Both the position numbers and the translations under genes were made by a program. Below, in pieces: positions 8,308-15,668 of a stretch of DNA of 24,360 bases (position 1 is the first letter of the stretch; the number at the start of each line of letters is the position of its first letter). The stretch comes from Candidatus Termititenax sp. (GTDB lineage: Bacteria > Margulisbacteria > Riflemargulisbacteria > GWF2-35-9 > DYQY01), in the NCBI GenBank assembly GCA_020719045.1, contig DYQY01000021.1, positions 1 to 24,360 on the forward strand, read 5' to 3'. Below the pieces are notes generated by a model. That model ran no database searches and was not told the origin of the DNA. It was given only the letters and a program-made list of their open reading frames with translations.

Positions 8308-8663
8308 GCCTCTAAAACTCTATAAACCTCGTCTAAAAAAACTACATCTTTATGTGGCTTCTTTATAAAAGCATCTACCCTTAATTCCTGTATTTTCTTA
8401 AGCATCGTCTCATTTGATGCACTAGAAACAACAATAACCTTTGCATTCGGAGTATGGTCTCTTATAATCTTCAAAACACCAACGCCTTGGATCCCAGGCA
8501 AAATATTATCGAGAACAACCAAATCCGGTTTTTCGTTCCTAAACAGCTCAAGTCCTTTTTCGCCATTCTCTGCCTCAATTACCGTAAACCCCTGTTTTTC
8601 TAGTAATGTTCTTATTTGAAGCCTATAAAAAGCAGCATCATCAATTATTAATATTTTTTTCAT
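8304..8663 (-). CDS. Single-domain CheY-like response regulator, second paralogue
   Basis: A 119-residue receiver from ATG 8663. That start has GGGAG 8 nt upstream and gives an MKKILIIDDAAF beginning that matches the neighbour. An upstream in-frame GTG at 8678 lies before the binding site and is rejected. Key residues are D8/D9, D52 (in VVLDNILPG), S80 at the switch position (Thr in the other receiver), and K102-P103. It sits between motB and the first receiver, with which it shares a 4-nt overlap. The paralogues keep identical residue numbering for the active site but differ in the switch residue and in the segment after D52, so they may have different partners. Confidence 0.92.
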   Translation of the reverse strand: MKKILIIDDAAFYRLQIRTLLEKQGFTVIEAENGEKGLELFRNEKPDLVVLDNILPGIQGVGVLKIIRDHTPNAKVIVVSSASNETMLKKIQELRVDAFIKKPHKDVVFLDEVYRVLEA

Positions 8664-8725
8664 AATTATTACTCCCACACTAACAACTAAAATAATTTAA
8701 ACATACATAAGTTTCTAAATCAACA

Positions 8726-9553
8726 CTATATTGGTATCGCTACATTACTTGGCAATGCAACTAGACCATCTACAGCATCTACTCCTTGTGCTTTTAGAGT
8801 TTCTTTCGTTTCATTAACCTTCTTTGCATGCAACAGAATGTTTACTTCTATTCTTCTATTAACAGCACGATGCTCCTTGGTGTCATTGTCTACTCTTGGC
8901 CTATACTCCCCATAACCTATTGCTGAAACCCTAAAAGGGTCAATCTTGTGTTTATTCACCATATACTTAAGCACAGTATAAGCTCTATCAAAGGAAAGCT
9001 GCCAATTATCATCGTACATCTCATTTTTAATAGGCAAATTATCAGTATGACCTTCAATAATAATATCGTTTTCTATCGTTGTTAAAATCTCCTTTATTAT
9101 CGGATCCAAATATGCACTTGCTCCAGGCTTCAAGTATGCATAACCAGAATTAAACAGTACTGGTTGGTTAAAAATGAGCCTTATCTTTTGCTCTTCAATA
9201 ACCATCTCAATATACTGCTTCATTGTTTCTTTCTCGACAATTTTCTTAATATTATTAATTAACTGCGTTTTTTGCTGAACTTCTAATTCCTCAGCCTTTG
9301 CTTCCTTGCTTTGGATGATTGGATCGGGTGGCGGTGTCTTGACATCCTCAGTGACCATATTCAACCTCTGTCTGAATCCATGTTTGATTTGTTCTACAAC
9401 AGTATCGCTATCTCCAGACACAGGGCTCTTAGAAAGATTTAAAGCTGCTATTGTATATAATAAAATAAAAAAGGTAAGCATCTGACACATAAGGTCACCC
9501 ATAATTGCGTCAGCGATATTCCCCCCAGATTCAGCTCCTTTTTTTTTACCCAT
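8726..9553 (-). CDS. motB: MotB-like stator subunit (OmpA-type peptidoglycan binding)
   Basis: The protein has 275 residues. After a short basic cytoplasmic N-terminus comes the single membrane helix with the MotB signature: D20 in GDLMCQMLTFFILL aligns with the ion-carrying Asp of MotB/PomB. A periplasmic linker with a Pro cluster (residues 74-76) leads to an OmpA-like domain at about 125-240, with EGHTDN (167-172), NWQLSFDRA (183-191) and NRRIE (232-236). The family couples ion flow to torque and anchors the stator to peptidoglycan. It begins 6 nt after the motA stop, so the two are surely co-translated. Whether the partner is a flagellar rotor cannot be told from this window. Confidence 0.9.
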   Translation of the reverse strand: MGKKKGAESGGNIADAIMGDLMCQMLTFFILLYTIAALNLSKSPVSGDSDTVVEQIKHGFRQRLNMVTEDVKTPPPDPIIQSKEAKAEELEVQQKTQLINNIKKIVEKETMKQYIEMVIEEQKIRLIFNQPVLFNSGYAYLKPGASAYLDPIIKEILTTIENDIIIEGHTDNLPIKNEMYDDNWQLSFDRAYTVLKYMVNKHKIDPFRVSAIGYGEYRPRVDNDTKEHRAVNRRIEVNILLHAKKVNETKETLKAQGVDAVDGLVALPSNVAIPI

Positions 9554-9559
9554 AATCGC

Positions 9560-10339
9560 CTATTTCTTTACTTTTTTTACAGCATTCTTGTCATTATCTT
9601 GCAAAAAGCTCTTTAGAAACTTCTCAACTTTAGAGGGAATTTCTTCCTTCTCTATCATAAGAATACCTTGAGTAATTAATCTCTTTAAATATGCTTCTTT
9701 TTCTGACATTTCCTTTAGTTTCTCTTTTGCAGGAGTAAATATTAATCCAGCAATAGCACCTCCATACAATGTTGTGATAAGAGCAACAGCCATTGCTGGA
9801 CCAATTTTAGAGGCATCAGACAAGCCTTTAAGTAACTGAATAAGCCCTACAATTGTACCAACCATACCAAATATTGGACCAAAACTTGCCATATTTCCGT
9901 ACATAGAATGTACACTAGCATGCCGGTTCTCCATTTCCTCAATATCGTTAGCAAGAGTCGCTTGAATAAAACTATGTCCTGTTTTCTCTGTTAATAGTTG
10001 AACTCCAAATTTAAGAAATGGTTGCTTAATTGTTTCAACTTCTTTATTAAGAGCAACTCTTCCTTGTGATTTAGAAATTTTTGCTAGTCTAACCAACTCT
10101 TCAATTGCATCCTGAGGACTCATTTGCTTTTTCGGCATAACAACCATTTTCCCTGTTTTCACAAAGATTTTAAATTTACTAAAGGAAGAACTTATTAACA
10201 ACGACGCGAAGGAAAGCCCAACAACAATCAACAAAGATGGAACATCCAGATATGCTTGAGGGTTTACTAATATATCACTTAACCCTACTAGAATAACCAT
10301 AGCTATTATTACGACAGCTATTATAATATTTATTTCCAT
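9560..10339 (-). CDS. motA: MotA/PomA-like stator ion-channel subunit
   Basis: The protein has 259 residues and four membrane helices (about 4-22, 33-51, 150-170, 179-201). The long cytoplasmic loop between helices 2 and 3 is typical of MotA. Signature motifs are GPIFGMVGTIVGLIQLL (P155) and KIGPAMAVALITTLYGG (P181), the conserved prolines of the channel. The second motif is of the compact PomA-like type. ATG 10339 is preceded by AGGGGGA. It is the first gene of the minus-strand run and is divergent from metH. ExbB/TolQ homologues share the fold, but gene length, the loop and the MotB neighbour favour MotA. Confidence 0.92.
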   Translation of the reverse strand: MEINIIIAVVIIAMVILVGLSDILVNPQAYLDVPSLLIVVGLSFASLLISSSFSKFKIFVKTGKMVVMPKKQMSPQDAIEELVRLAKISKSQGRVALNKEVETIKQPFLKFGVQLLTEKTGHSFIQATLANDIEEMENRHASVHSMYGNMASFGPIFGMVGTIVGLIQLLKGLSDASKIGPAMAVALITTLYGGAIAGLIFTPAKEKLKEMSEKEAYLKRLITQGILMIEKEEIPSKVEKFLKSFLQDNDKNAVKKVKK

Positions 10340-10389
10340 ACTAATCCCCCTATAAACTATTCTGTTTCAAAGATATAACATAATAGGTC

Positions 10390-10459
10390 ATAAGGTAAAG
10401 AGGGAAATAAAAAATAGCTTTCAGCTTTTAGACTTTTTACTTTTTACCTTTTACCTTAT
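10390..10459. repeat. Long imperfect hairpin between motA and metH
   Basis: The outer arms ATAAGGTAAA (10390-10399) and TTTACCTTAT (10450-10459) are perfect inverted repeats. The centre is AGCT-TTC-AGCT (10416-10426). Between them a purine-rich left arm and a pyrimidine-rich right arm match imperfectly. The right arm consists of short repeated words (CTTTTTA, CTTTTTACC, TTTTACC). The element fills most of the 129-bp divergent intergenic region and ends about 10 nt before the metH start. Confidence 0.65.
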
Positions 10460-10462
10460 ACT
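10457..10462 (+). promoter_or_regulatory. Possible -10 box for metH, near-leaderless
   Basis: TATACT ends 6 nt before the metH ATG at 10469. No Shine-Dalgarno-like sequence precedes the ATG, since the region is pyrimidine-rich. A transcript from this box would start at or next to the ATG. I see no good -35 at 16-18 bp, so support is weak. Confidence 0.3.
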
Positions 10463-10468
10463 TATGCT

Positions 10469-13045
10469 ATGAGCAAATACCTAAAATTAATCAAACAAGG
10501 CGTTCTAATCTTCCAAGACGGAGGGTTTGGGACCATGCTTCAAAAGCACAAAATTACACCAGAGGATTTCAAGGGTTATGAAGGAACCTTTGAGTATCTA
10601 AACATCACTAGACCAGACATTATCCAAGATATCCACAAACAATACTTGCTTGCTGGCGCAATGGTCATGGACACGAACAGCTTTGGTGGAAATAGAATCA
10701 AACTTAAAGAGGCTGGACTAGAGAATAAAGTCTATGAGCTTAACTATGCTGCAGCGCAAAACGCTAAAGAAGCAATAAAGTCCCTAGGAATAAAAGATGC
10801 ATTTGTAATGGGCTCAATGGGTCCTACTGGCTTTCTACCTTCATCCACAGACCCTACACTTGGCAACATTAGTTTTAACGAGTTATCTGACGTTTTCGAA
10901 GAGCAAGCAAAAGCACTTATCGACGGTGGAGCTGATTTACTATTACTCGAAACTCAACATGACATTTTAGAAGTTAAAGCAGGAATAGTTGGCGCAAGAA
11001 AAGCAATAAACTCCTCATGCAAGGAAGTTGCTCTTCAAGTTCAAGTAACTGTAGACCAATATAGCAACATGTTGTTTGGCACGCACATTCTTACAGCTTT
11101 AACGATTATTAAGGATATGGGTGTTGATGTCTTCGGGATAAACTGTTCAACTGGACCAACCGAAATGGAAAATACAATCAAGCTTCTTAGCGAGAATTCT
11201 CCGCTTCCGATTTCCATAATTCCTAATGCAGGTATGCCAGAAAATGTTGACGGAAAAGCTCACTATAAAATGACACCTGAATTATTTGCTGATGTTATTT
11301 CAAATTATTTAACCAAATACAGAATAAACGTAATCGGCGGTTGCTGCGGAACAACACCTGACCACATTAAAAACGTAAAAATTAAAGCTGAAAGCCTAAA
11401 GCTAACAGATAGAATCAGTAACCCAAAAAATCAAAACATAAATCAATTACCTACTTTTTGCAGTCCAATAAGTATTAAAGAGGGAAAAATAGCACCGCTA
11501 ATAATTGGCGAAAGAATTAACTCACAAGGATCAAGAAAAGCAAAAGATTTAATGCTACAAGATAAATACGATGAACTAATTGACCTTGCTAAATCACAAG
11601 AACAACAAAATGCTGACTTAATAGACTGTTGCTTTGCTATGACAGAAAGGCCAGACGAAGAGCTACAGTTATCCACTTTCAGCAAAAAAGTTGCTTATAC
11701 GACGAACGCACCTCTTTGCTTTGATTCTACAGAAGCATCTGTGCTTGAGTCAGCAGTAAAGTCTTATGCTGGAAAACCATTGATTAATTCTATTAACTTA
11801 GAGAGCGATAAAATTCATCAGATACTACCCATTGTTAAAAGGTTCGGACTTAGCACCATTGCTCTTTGCATAAACGAACAGGGCATGGCAAAAACAGCAG
11901 AGCAAAAAATAGCTATAGCTAAAAAAATATACAACATAGCAACTAATGATTACAACTTAAAAGCTGAACAACTAGTATTTGACACATTAACCTTTACGCT
12001 GGCTACTGGTGAAGATGAATGGAAAAACTCTGCCATAGAGACTTTCGAAGCAATAAAGTTACTCAAAAAGGAACTCCCTGGAGTAAAGACTGTACTTGGC
12101 GTAAGTAACGTTTCATTTGGACTATCTCCTTCTGCACGAAAGATATTAAACCTTGTCTATCTTCATACAGCTGTTGAGTATGGATTAGATATGGCTATTT
12201 TCAACGCAGAACATTTTCATCCTATTTCTGAGCTTAACAAAGATGAAGTTGCACTAGCAAAAGCGCTAATTCTTAACCAAGGAGCTTCTACACTTACTAA
12301 CTTTATTGAACATTTTCAAAAAATAGAAAAACAAAGTGCACCTGCTAAAGATAACAAACAAGTCGTAACAGAAAAGCTTCCACTTAATAAAGCCATTCAA
12401 CAAAAAATAATTACCAGAGACAAAGAAGGTATTGTTGATTTACTTGAACAGCTTAGACAAACCATGAAAGCAGAAGAAATAATAAACACAGTGCTTCTTC
12501 CAGCCATGAAGATTGTTGGGGACAAAATGGAAACAGGAGAAATTATTCTTCCCTTTGTACTTGAATCAGCTGAAATAATGAAAAAATCCATCACGCACCT
12601 CGAACAATATCTAGATAAAAACTCAAACATGTCTAAAGGCACTATCGTGCTTGCAACTGTTTTTGGCGATGTACATGACATTGGTAAAAATCTAGTTAAA
12701 ACGATTACAGAAAATAATGGTTATAAAGTAATTGACCTTGGGAAACAGGTACCTGCTGATAAAATAATTGAAACAGCACTAACCGAGAAAGCTGATGCAA
12801 TAACACTATCTGCATTACTCGTTACAACCTCTAAACAAATGCAAATCATCGTAGAAAAGCTAAACGAACTTGGCAAAAAAATACCAGTAATCATTGGTGG
12901 AGCTGCCATAAATGACAACTTTGCCAAAACTATTTCCAATATTAATGGCAAGCAATATGCTGGTGGAGTGTTCTATTCTAAAGACGCATTTAGTGGATTA
13001 AAAATACTAGAAGGCATAATAAATGACTCAAAAAAAAGTCATTAA
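10469..13045 (+). CDS. metH: Cobalamin-dependent methionine synthase lacking the reactivation domain
   Basis: It transfers a methyl group from methyl-tetrahydrofolate via cobalamin to homocysteine, giving methionine. The 858 residues show modules in order. The homocysteine-binding barrel spans about 1-310; its zinc ligands are C226 (GINCSTGP) and C292/C293 (GGCCGTTPDH). The pterin-binding barrel spans about 340-600 (IIGERINSQGSRK, LCFDST, GVSNVSFGLS). The cobalamin cap is at about 635-720. The B12 domain is at about 725-858, with the DxHxxG motif at D734-H736-G739. Canonical MetH of about 1200 residues also carries a C-terminal AdoMet/flavodoxin reactivation domain; here it is in the next, overlapping gene. 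The start matches the family N-terminus even though no ribosome binding site is visible. Confidence 0.93.
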   Translation: MSKYLKLIKQGVLIFQDGGFGTMLQKHKITPEDFKGYEGTFEYLNITRPDIIQDIHKQYLLAGAMVMDTNSFGGNRIKLKEAGLENKVYELNYAAAQNAKEAIKSLGIKDAFVMGSMGPTGFLPSSTDPTLGNISFNELSDVFEEQAKALIDGGADLLLLETQHDILEVKAGIVGARKAINSSCKEVALQVQVTVDQYSNMLFGTHILTALTIIKDMGVDVFGINCSTGPTEMENTIKLLSENSPLPISIIPNAGMPENVDGKAHYKMTPELFADVISNYLTKYRINVIGGCCGTTPDHIKNVKIKAESLKLTDRISNPKNQNINQLPTFCSPISIKEGKIAPLIIGERINSQGSRKAKDLMLQDKYDELIDLAKSQEQQNADLIDCCFAMTERPDEELQLSTFSKKVAYTTNAPLCFDSTEASVLESAVKSYAGKPLINSINLESDKIHQILPIVKRFGLSTIALCINEQGMAKTAEQKIAIAKKIYNIATNDYNLKAEQLVFDTLTFTLATGEDEWKNSAIETFEAIKLLKKELPGVKTVLGVSNVSFGLSPSARKILNLVYLHTAVEYGLDMAIFNAEHFHPISELNKDEVALAKALILNQGASTLTNFIEHFQKIEKQSAPAKDNKQVVTEKLPLNKAIQQKIITRDKEGIVDLLEQLRQTMKAEEIINTVLLPAMKIVGDKMETGEIILPFVLESAEIMKKSITHLEQYLDKNSNMSKGTIVLATVFGDVHDIGKNLVKTITENNGYKVIDLGKQVPADKIIETALTEKADAITLSALLVTTSKQMQIIVEKLNELGKKIPVIIGGAAINDNFAKTISNINGKQYAGGVFYSKDAFSGLKILEGIINDSKKSH

Positions 13046-13658
13046 CCCAGATAAATTTATCCCGTTCATAAATAAACAAGTTCTCTTCAAGACTTCTTGG
13101 GGACTTAAGGATAACAACAATCAAGACACTATCCAAGAACTAGAAAAAGCATTCATTGCCACAAAAGAGCTTATACTATCCTCTTACATTAAAGGACTAG
13201 TTTATTCTAATATCTTTTCCGTAACTAAAGAAAATAATTCAATTACCTTCCCTGAACACGGAATTACCTGGGAGTTTCCAACTGTAGACGGCAAAAACAT
13301 AGCTTCAGCCGCAGGCAATAAACTTGTGCTACAGGTTGTCACTTTAGGAAAAGAAGTTCTAAAGCTATACGAAGAACTTGAAAACCAAGGAAACTACTCA
13401 AACGCTTTTTATTTCCATGGCTTCACAACATGGATGGCAGAAGCTTTAGCACAATATAATCATAACACTGTAAGAAACGAACTTGGAAGCAGACTACCTC
13501 CTGAAAGATACTCCTTTGGTTATTCGCTTTGCCCTGATATGAGCATGCAAAAAGATTTATTTAAACTTTTAGAACTAAATGAAAATTCTGAAGTCAGATT
13601 AACTGAAAGCTTTATGATGTATCCTGAACAAAGTACTAGTGCACTAATCCTGCATTAA
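13023..13658 (+). CDS. Stand-alone methionine synthase activation domain protein
   Basis: The 211 residues match the C-terminal reactivation domain of MetH. RYSFGYSLCPDMSMQKDLF corresponds to the family's RYSFGYPACPD region, and LTESFMMYPEQSTSALIL to its LTESFMM.P..S segment. HGFTTWMAEALAQY is also typical. The domain binds AdoMet and re-methylates oxidised cobalamin with an electron donor. The gene begins inside metH (23-nt overlap, +1 frame) behind AGAAGG, so it is translationally coupled. At 211 residues it is shorter than the fused domain of about 330. Its 3' end overlaps the convergent pyrophosphatase gene by 23 bp. Confidence 0.85.
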   Translation: MTQKKVINPDKFIPFINKQVLFKTSWGLKDNNNQDTIQELEKAFIATKELILSSYIKGLVYSNIFSVTKENNSITFPEHGITWEFPTVDGKNIASAAGNKLVLQVVTLGKEVLKLYEELENQGNYSNAFYFHGFTTWMAEALAQYNHNTVRNELGSRLPPERYSFGYSLCPDMSMQKDLFKLLELNENSEVRLTESFMMYPEQSTSALILH

Positions 13659-15603
13659 AATATGTTAAAAGATTCTTTAATACACTTTTCTTTCTTGAAT
13701 TAAAATTAACTTTATCCGAAAAACTTAGATTTGCACAATAACCTAAAACACCTTTCTCATCTTTTACCTCAGAAAATGTATATTCAAAATTAGAGGAAGA
13801 AATGACATTACCAGTTACTGAATCTAAAAAATTCTGTTTCCAATAAGTCATTAGTTTTTGAAGTTCTTTTTTGGTTTTACAAAAAACAATCATACTGTCG
13901 GCTTGTCCGCTATTATTGTCTCTTTCTGTTGGAGTGACTAATAAAACACCAAAATTTCTTCTTTTATCCAATGTCTTCTCTGCCAACTCTAAGGGTACAT
14001 TATTCGCTTTTTGCATATGAACTTCTAATAAATTACTATCTAATTCCCACTGCCAAGCAATAACATCTATACCGTATTCTGCCTTATAATCTTTAACATC
14101 ACCAGCATCATAAAGAGCATCTCTATTATTTAACATCTTATTTTTAAAAACCTCAGCCTGAATAGCTCTATATCTACCTTTCTCCTCTGACTCTAAGCCC
14201 TTTCTATCAAGCTGATACCTTGTACTCTCATGGAAATTCGGCCCATAACTAACTCCTTGCTCTGCCGCTAAACAATATGCGGCAACGTCATCAAGCAAGT
14301 ACTCGTCCTGATCAATAAACCGTTCCTTCATATTGGAATCTATAAGCATTGCACCTAAGCCTAACCTAGCAAGTTGAGCTGGAAAAAAAGCATTCCTCCT
14401 AAACTGCAAATAATCTTTCAATATCATTGCTACCGTAGAACTATTGCCTCCAATATTTACTCCAGCTGCAAGCCCGCCCTTATTCTCGTGATGGTCCTTT
14501 TTTACCACAAACTTTGGCGGAATAGCCTTTAACCTGGCTGATGGTTCCTGAGTATCGACTAGAATTAACCCAATATTATCTTTATAGAACTCAGCCTGCG
14601 TAACAACTCCTGCAAACAAATTATTCTCAGTAACTACAGGAACTGCATACACCCTTTCTAATATCACTTGCATAGCAGAATCCATTTCGACATCAAGTCC
14701 GACTTGAATATCTTCTGGTACATTTTTCCTTGTTGCCTTATAAGCATTTTTCCACTCTAGCGCATCAGCAACTGTAAGTTCATCAAGCTTTCTCCCGTTT
14801 GCAATAGCTGTCATTAAGAATTCTTCTCGCTCAACGTGTCTTAAACATCCAAGATACTTTCCAGCTGAATTGACAATAGGCATAATTACTCGCAATCCAG
14901 GCTTATATTTTAGAACTTGTTTTGTTGACTCCAAATAATTCATATCTGCCTTTACCACAGGCAAATGTGCAGAAGTTATCATCTTTCTTTTTGCACAAAC
15001 ATATGGTCTATCATCAATATTAGCGAAAAATGACTCTGTAAAGCCTTTCCTACCAAGAACAGAATCAACATAATCCCTAACTTCTTCTTGCAAAACACCT
15101 TCATAACAAGGCCTTACCATTAATCGTTTATCCCCTGTTTGAAACATTAAATATGACATCATAATCACTGAAACTATTGAATCAACATCTGGATTGGCAT
15201 GCCCTGAAATTGGCAAATATATTGTATCAACACTATCTTTTACTTTTGGAATATAGTCCGACATCGGAGCTTTATTTGAACCAAAAAATCTTTTGTTAAA
15301 AGCATCAAACTTTCCAGGTTGATAGCTTGCAATAAGCCAACACAATTTACCAATACCTGATACATATTCAGAAGTGTATGCGCCTGTTTTTGTTTCCACC
15401 TGTTTTAATATATTAGGTAACTCTATAACTAAATCTACAAAATTGCTCCAAACAAATTTTGGGTTATCTGAATATTTAACAAGCAAAAAATCGCAAACAT
15501 TTCCAACATATACTTCTAATTCTACCTCACCAATATTACTTAGTTTTGAAGGCAAAGAGACTATTTTATTCTTTAAATAAACACAACCAACTGTTCTTAT
15601 CAT
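13636..15603 (-). CDS. CBS-domain family II inorganic pyrophosphatase-like DHH/DHHA2 protein
   Basis: The 655 residues carry the metal-binding motifs of manganese-type (family II) pyrophosphatase: H135/D139/D141 in GHANPDVDS, D350 in LILVDTQEP, D370-H371-H372, and D422 in AMLIDS. Two CBS-like segments (about 205-265 and 280-345) lie between the first and second motifs. This is the insertion site in regulatory CBS-PPases, where adenine nucleotides modulate activity. A DHHA2-like domain follows (about 495-600, DVKDYKAEYGIDVIAWQWEL). Residues 1-120 are an extra N-terminal domain I do not recognise, and family II members usually have VDHNE where this has VDTQE. It may thus be a true pyrophosphatase or a related phosphoesterase. 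The ATG at 15603 lacks a clear ribosome binding site. It is the last gene of the operon. Confidence 0.75.
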   Translation of the reverse strand: MIRTVGCVYLKNKIVSLPSKLSNIGEVELEVYVGNVCDFLLVKYSDNPKFVWSNFVDLVIELPNILKQVETKTGAYTSEYVSGIGKLCWLIASYQPGKFDAFNKRFFGSNKAPMSDYIPKVKDSVDTIYLPISGHANPDVDSIVSVIMMSYLMFQTGDKRLMVRPCYEGVLQEEVRDYVDSVLGRKGFTESFFANIDDRPYVCAKRKMITSAHLPVVKADMNYLESTKQVLKYKPGLRVIMPIVNSAGKYLGCLRHVEREEFLMTAIANGRKLDELTVADALEWKNAYKATRKNVPEDIQVGLDVEMDSAMQVILERVYAVPVVTENNLFAGVVTQAEFYKDNIGLILVDTQEPSARLKAIPPKFVVKKDHHENKGGLAAGVNIGGNSSTVAMILKDYLQFRRNAFFPAQLARLGLGAMLIDSNMKERFIDQDEYLLDDVAAYCLAAEQGVSYGPNFHESTRYQLDRKGLESEEKGRYRAIQAEVFKNKMLNNRDALYDAGDVKDYKAEYGIDVIAWQWELDSNLLEVHMQKANNVPLELAEKTLDKRRNFGVLLVTPTERDNNSGQADSMIVFCKTKKELQKLMTYWKQNFLDSVTGNVISSSNFEYTFSEVKDEKGVLGYCANLSFSDKVNFNSRKKSVLKNLLTYFNAGLVH

Positions 15604-15636
15604 ATTAATATATCGAAAACCTATTTAGAAAATTGC

Positions 15637-15649
15637 AGTAAACTTTACT
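15637..15649. promoter_or_regulatory. Dyad-symmetric site upstream of the pyrophosphatase-like gene
   Basis: AGTAAACTTTACT is a perfect dyad around a central base. It lies in the 65-bp gap between the dinG stop and the next gene. This is the size expected of an operator half-site pair, but no regulator is known and it may be chance. Confidence 0.3.
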
Positions 15650-15668
15650 TGAAATTCAGCTATTAAAA

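Noticed and set aside
8726-10339. ExbB/ExbD or TolQ/TolR instead of MotA/MotB
   Set aside because: The second protein has a full OmpA peptidoglycan-binding domain, and the first has the long cytoplasmic loop and MotA proline motifs, so Mot is the better call.
11443-11685. Minus-strand ORF within metH
   Set aside because: It is a shadow of the strongly conserved metH frame, with no ribosome binding site or family resemblance; the same holds for the ORFs at 12397-12681 and 12721-12951.
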